This document shows, one piece after another, positions 23,712 through 24,539 of a DNA stretch of 24,539 nucleotides. The stretch comes from CAZCBN01 sp964496975. GTDB taxonomy: Bacteria; Planctomycetota; Phycisphaerae; Phycisphaerales; UBA1924. The translations under genes were made by a program, and so were the position numbers. Positions within the stretch are counted from its first letter, which is position 1, and each line of letters opens with the position of its first letter. The stretch lies in the NCBI GenBank assembly GCA_964496975.1, contig CAZCBN010000043.1:1-24539 (forward strand), written 5' to 3'. The notes under the pieces were generated by a model. That model was given only the letters and a program-made list of their open reading frames with translations. It was not told the origin of the DNA and searched no databases.

Positions 23712-24539
23712 AGCCGAGGTGGTCGGAAGTCAATCGTACTGTCAGCGATGCGAGCACGTTTCTTCAGCTTGTTGACCAGGTCAAGGGCAGGAGTTTGGCC
23801 TTTCGCGGACAAGGTGACCTCGCGTGGCCCTTGCGGTCTCGCCTCGATCGATTACTTTGTGATGGAAATGTCGCGGACGGTCACTCTGCTGAGAAGCAAC
23901 TTCTCAATTCTTTTCGCGAGCGGGCGAAGCGATACGCAAGCGAGGCAGATCAACCGTACTTGGATCCCGATGGCCATCCCGCCAACATCATCGGCTTCGC
24001 GCAGCACCACGGGCTTCCGACTCGGGCTCTCGATTGGACATATTCACCCGGTGTCGCCGCTATGTTCGCTTGCCTTGACGAGCCCGCCACGGATGGAGCG
24101 GTGTGGTGGTACGAGGATCGTGACATTACGCGGCTTCAGAAACGGGAGAATCAGATCATCGGATTTGAAGCATGGCTTGGGGGAAAGTGGGTCGACTGGG
24201 AAGTTCAAGAGAAAGAACCTGGTGGCCAACGAGATTGGTGGCCCGAGTGTGAGAAGCCGGATGGCGTCCGATTTGTTACGAAGCTTCATCAACTTCCATT
24301 TGAGAGGATGGCTGCCCAGCAGTCGCATTTCACAATTCACTCTCGACTACGAGCGGACCACGACGAATGGTTTGACGAGGAGGTTCCGTGGCCACAACGA
24401 TCCCGAGGTGTCGGCGTGGACCGCGGACGCTGGATCTTGAAGGCGCGGGCGAAGAACGACATCTTGTTAAGGCTGAAGGTTCTTGGCCTTACGCCGAATG
24501 CGTTGCGATTTCCGTTCTTTGATCACGTCGCATCGCAGG
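23708..24539 (+). CDS. FRG-domain protein, 3' end outside the window
   Basis: Open from the ATG at 23708 to the window edge, 277 codons without a stop. It matches the FRG domain family: the name-giving FRGQ at 32-35, then SRLDRLL, and the hallmark GFAQHHGLPTRALDW at 96-110 followed by SPGVAAMFACLDEP. Later residues include WWYEDRDI and QSHFTIHSRL, in the place where FRG proteins carry the Q-G-x-F-x-x-H element. FRG proteins have no firmly established biochemical role; many lie in variable or defence-associated genomic regions (family knowledge, loosely held). G+C is visibly lower: 31, 36 and 31 of 60 bases at 23881, 23941 and 24241, against 40 and 41 of 60 in two phhA lines, suggesting recent acquisition. 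No own promoter is evident; it follows phhA by 21 bases. Confidence 0.88.
   Translation, partial: MKPRWSEVNRTVSDASTFLQLVDQVKGRSLAFRGQGDLAWPLRSRLDRLLCDGNVADGHSAEKQLLNSFRERAKRYASEADQPYLDPDGHPANIIGFAQHHGLPTRALDWTYSPGVAAMFACLDEPATDGAVWWYEDRDITRLQKRENQIIGFEAWLGGKWVDWEVQEKEPGGQRDWWPECEKPDGVRFVTKLHQLPFERMAAQQSHFTIHSRLRADHDEWFDEEVPWPQRSRGVGVDRGRWILKARAKNDILLRLKVLGLTPNALRFPFFDHVASQ

Noticed and set aside
23748..24440. Plus-strand open frame of 230 codons at the right end
   Set aside because: Out-of-frame shadow of the FRG gene; the FRG frame starting at 23708 carries the family motifs and stays open to the edge.

Overview
The window is a high-GC bacterial scaffold piece, most likely from a planctomycete (Phycisphaerae-like). 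That placement is inference, based on G+C near 70% or more, two adjacent clpP genes, single genes scattered with little operon structure, weak or absent Shine-Dalgarno sites and short GC-rich palindromes. No rRNA or tRNA gene was seen to anchor it. Three runs of exactly ten N (13956-13965, 16540-16549, 18000-18009) are fixed-size placeholders of a draft or metagenome assembly. Two of them break genes that are otherwise intact.

Layout. 1-3070: an M48 lipoprotein protease (-), a MenG/UbiE methyltransferase (+) and a cobalamin-binding-type domain protein (+) with a structured leader, followed by a strong terminator. 3315-5182: an ECF sigma factor translationally coupled (ATGA) to a membrane protein that is probably its anti-sigma factor. 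5434-10263: TypA/BipA GTPase (+), a membrane PP2C phosphatase (-) and a PYROXD2-like FAD oxidoreductase (+). 10304-12890: an ArnT/PMT-like GT-C glycosyltransferase, ribosomal protein L21 without a following L27 gene, and a small DUF962/Mpo1-like membrane protein. 12957-17432 (-): metallophosphoesterase, YidC and a C45-type N-terminal nucleophile hydrolase. 17862-19154 (+): clpP1-clpP2. 19552-20802 (-): an M16-fold protein without its zinc motif. 21464-21667 (+): a lysine-rich histone H1-like protein. 22028-22648 (+): a hypothetical protein with a possible DUF2470-like end. 22763-23686 (+): phenylalanine 4-hydroxylase. 23708-end (+): an FRG-domain gene cut by the window edge, with distinctly lower G+C.

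Most genes are housekeeping: envelope biogenesis (YidC, M48 protease, glycosyltransferase), proteolysis (ClpP1P2), translation (L21, TypA) and menaquinone synthesis. The accessory signal is concentrated at the right edge (the FRG gene) and in the intergenic DNA, which carries 7-, 12-, 13- and 30-bp repeats, perfect palindromes and a two-hairpin leader. I found no CRISPR array, transposase, integrase or known riboswitch. No complete new system is demonstrable; the best leads are the FRG gene at the composition break, the leader RNA, the repeat families and the zinc-motif-less M16 protein.
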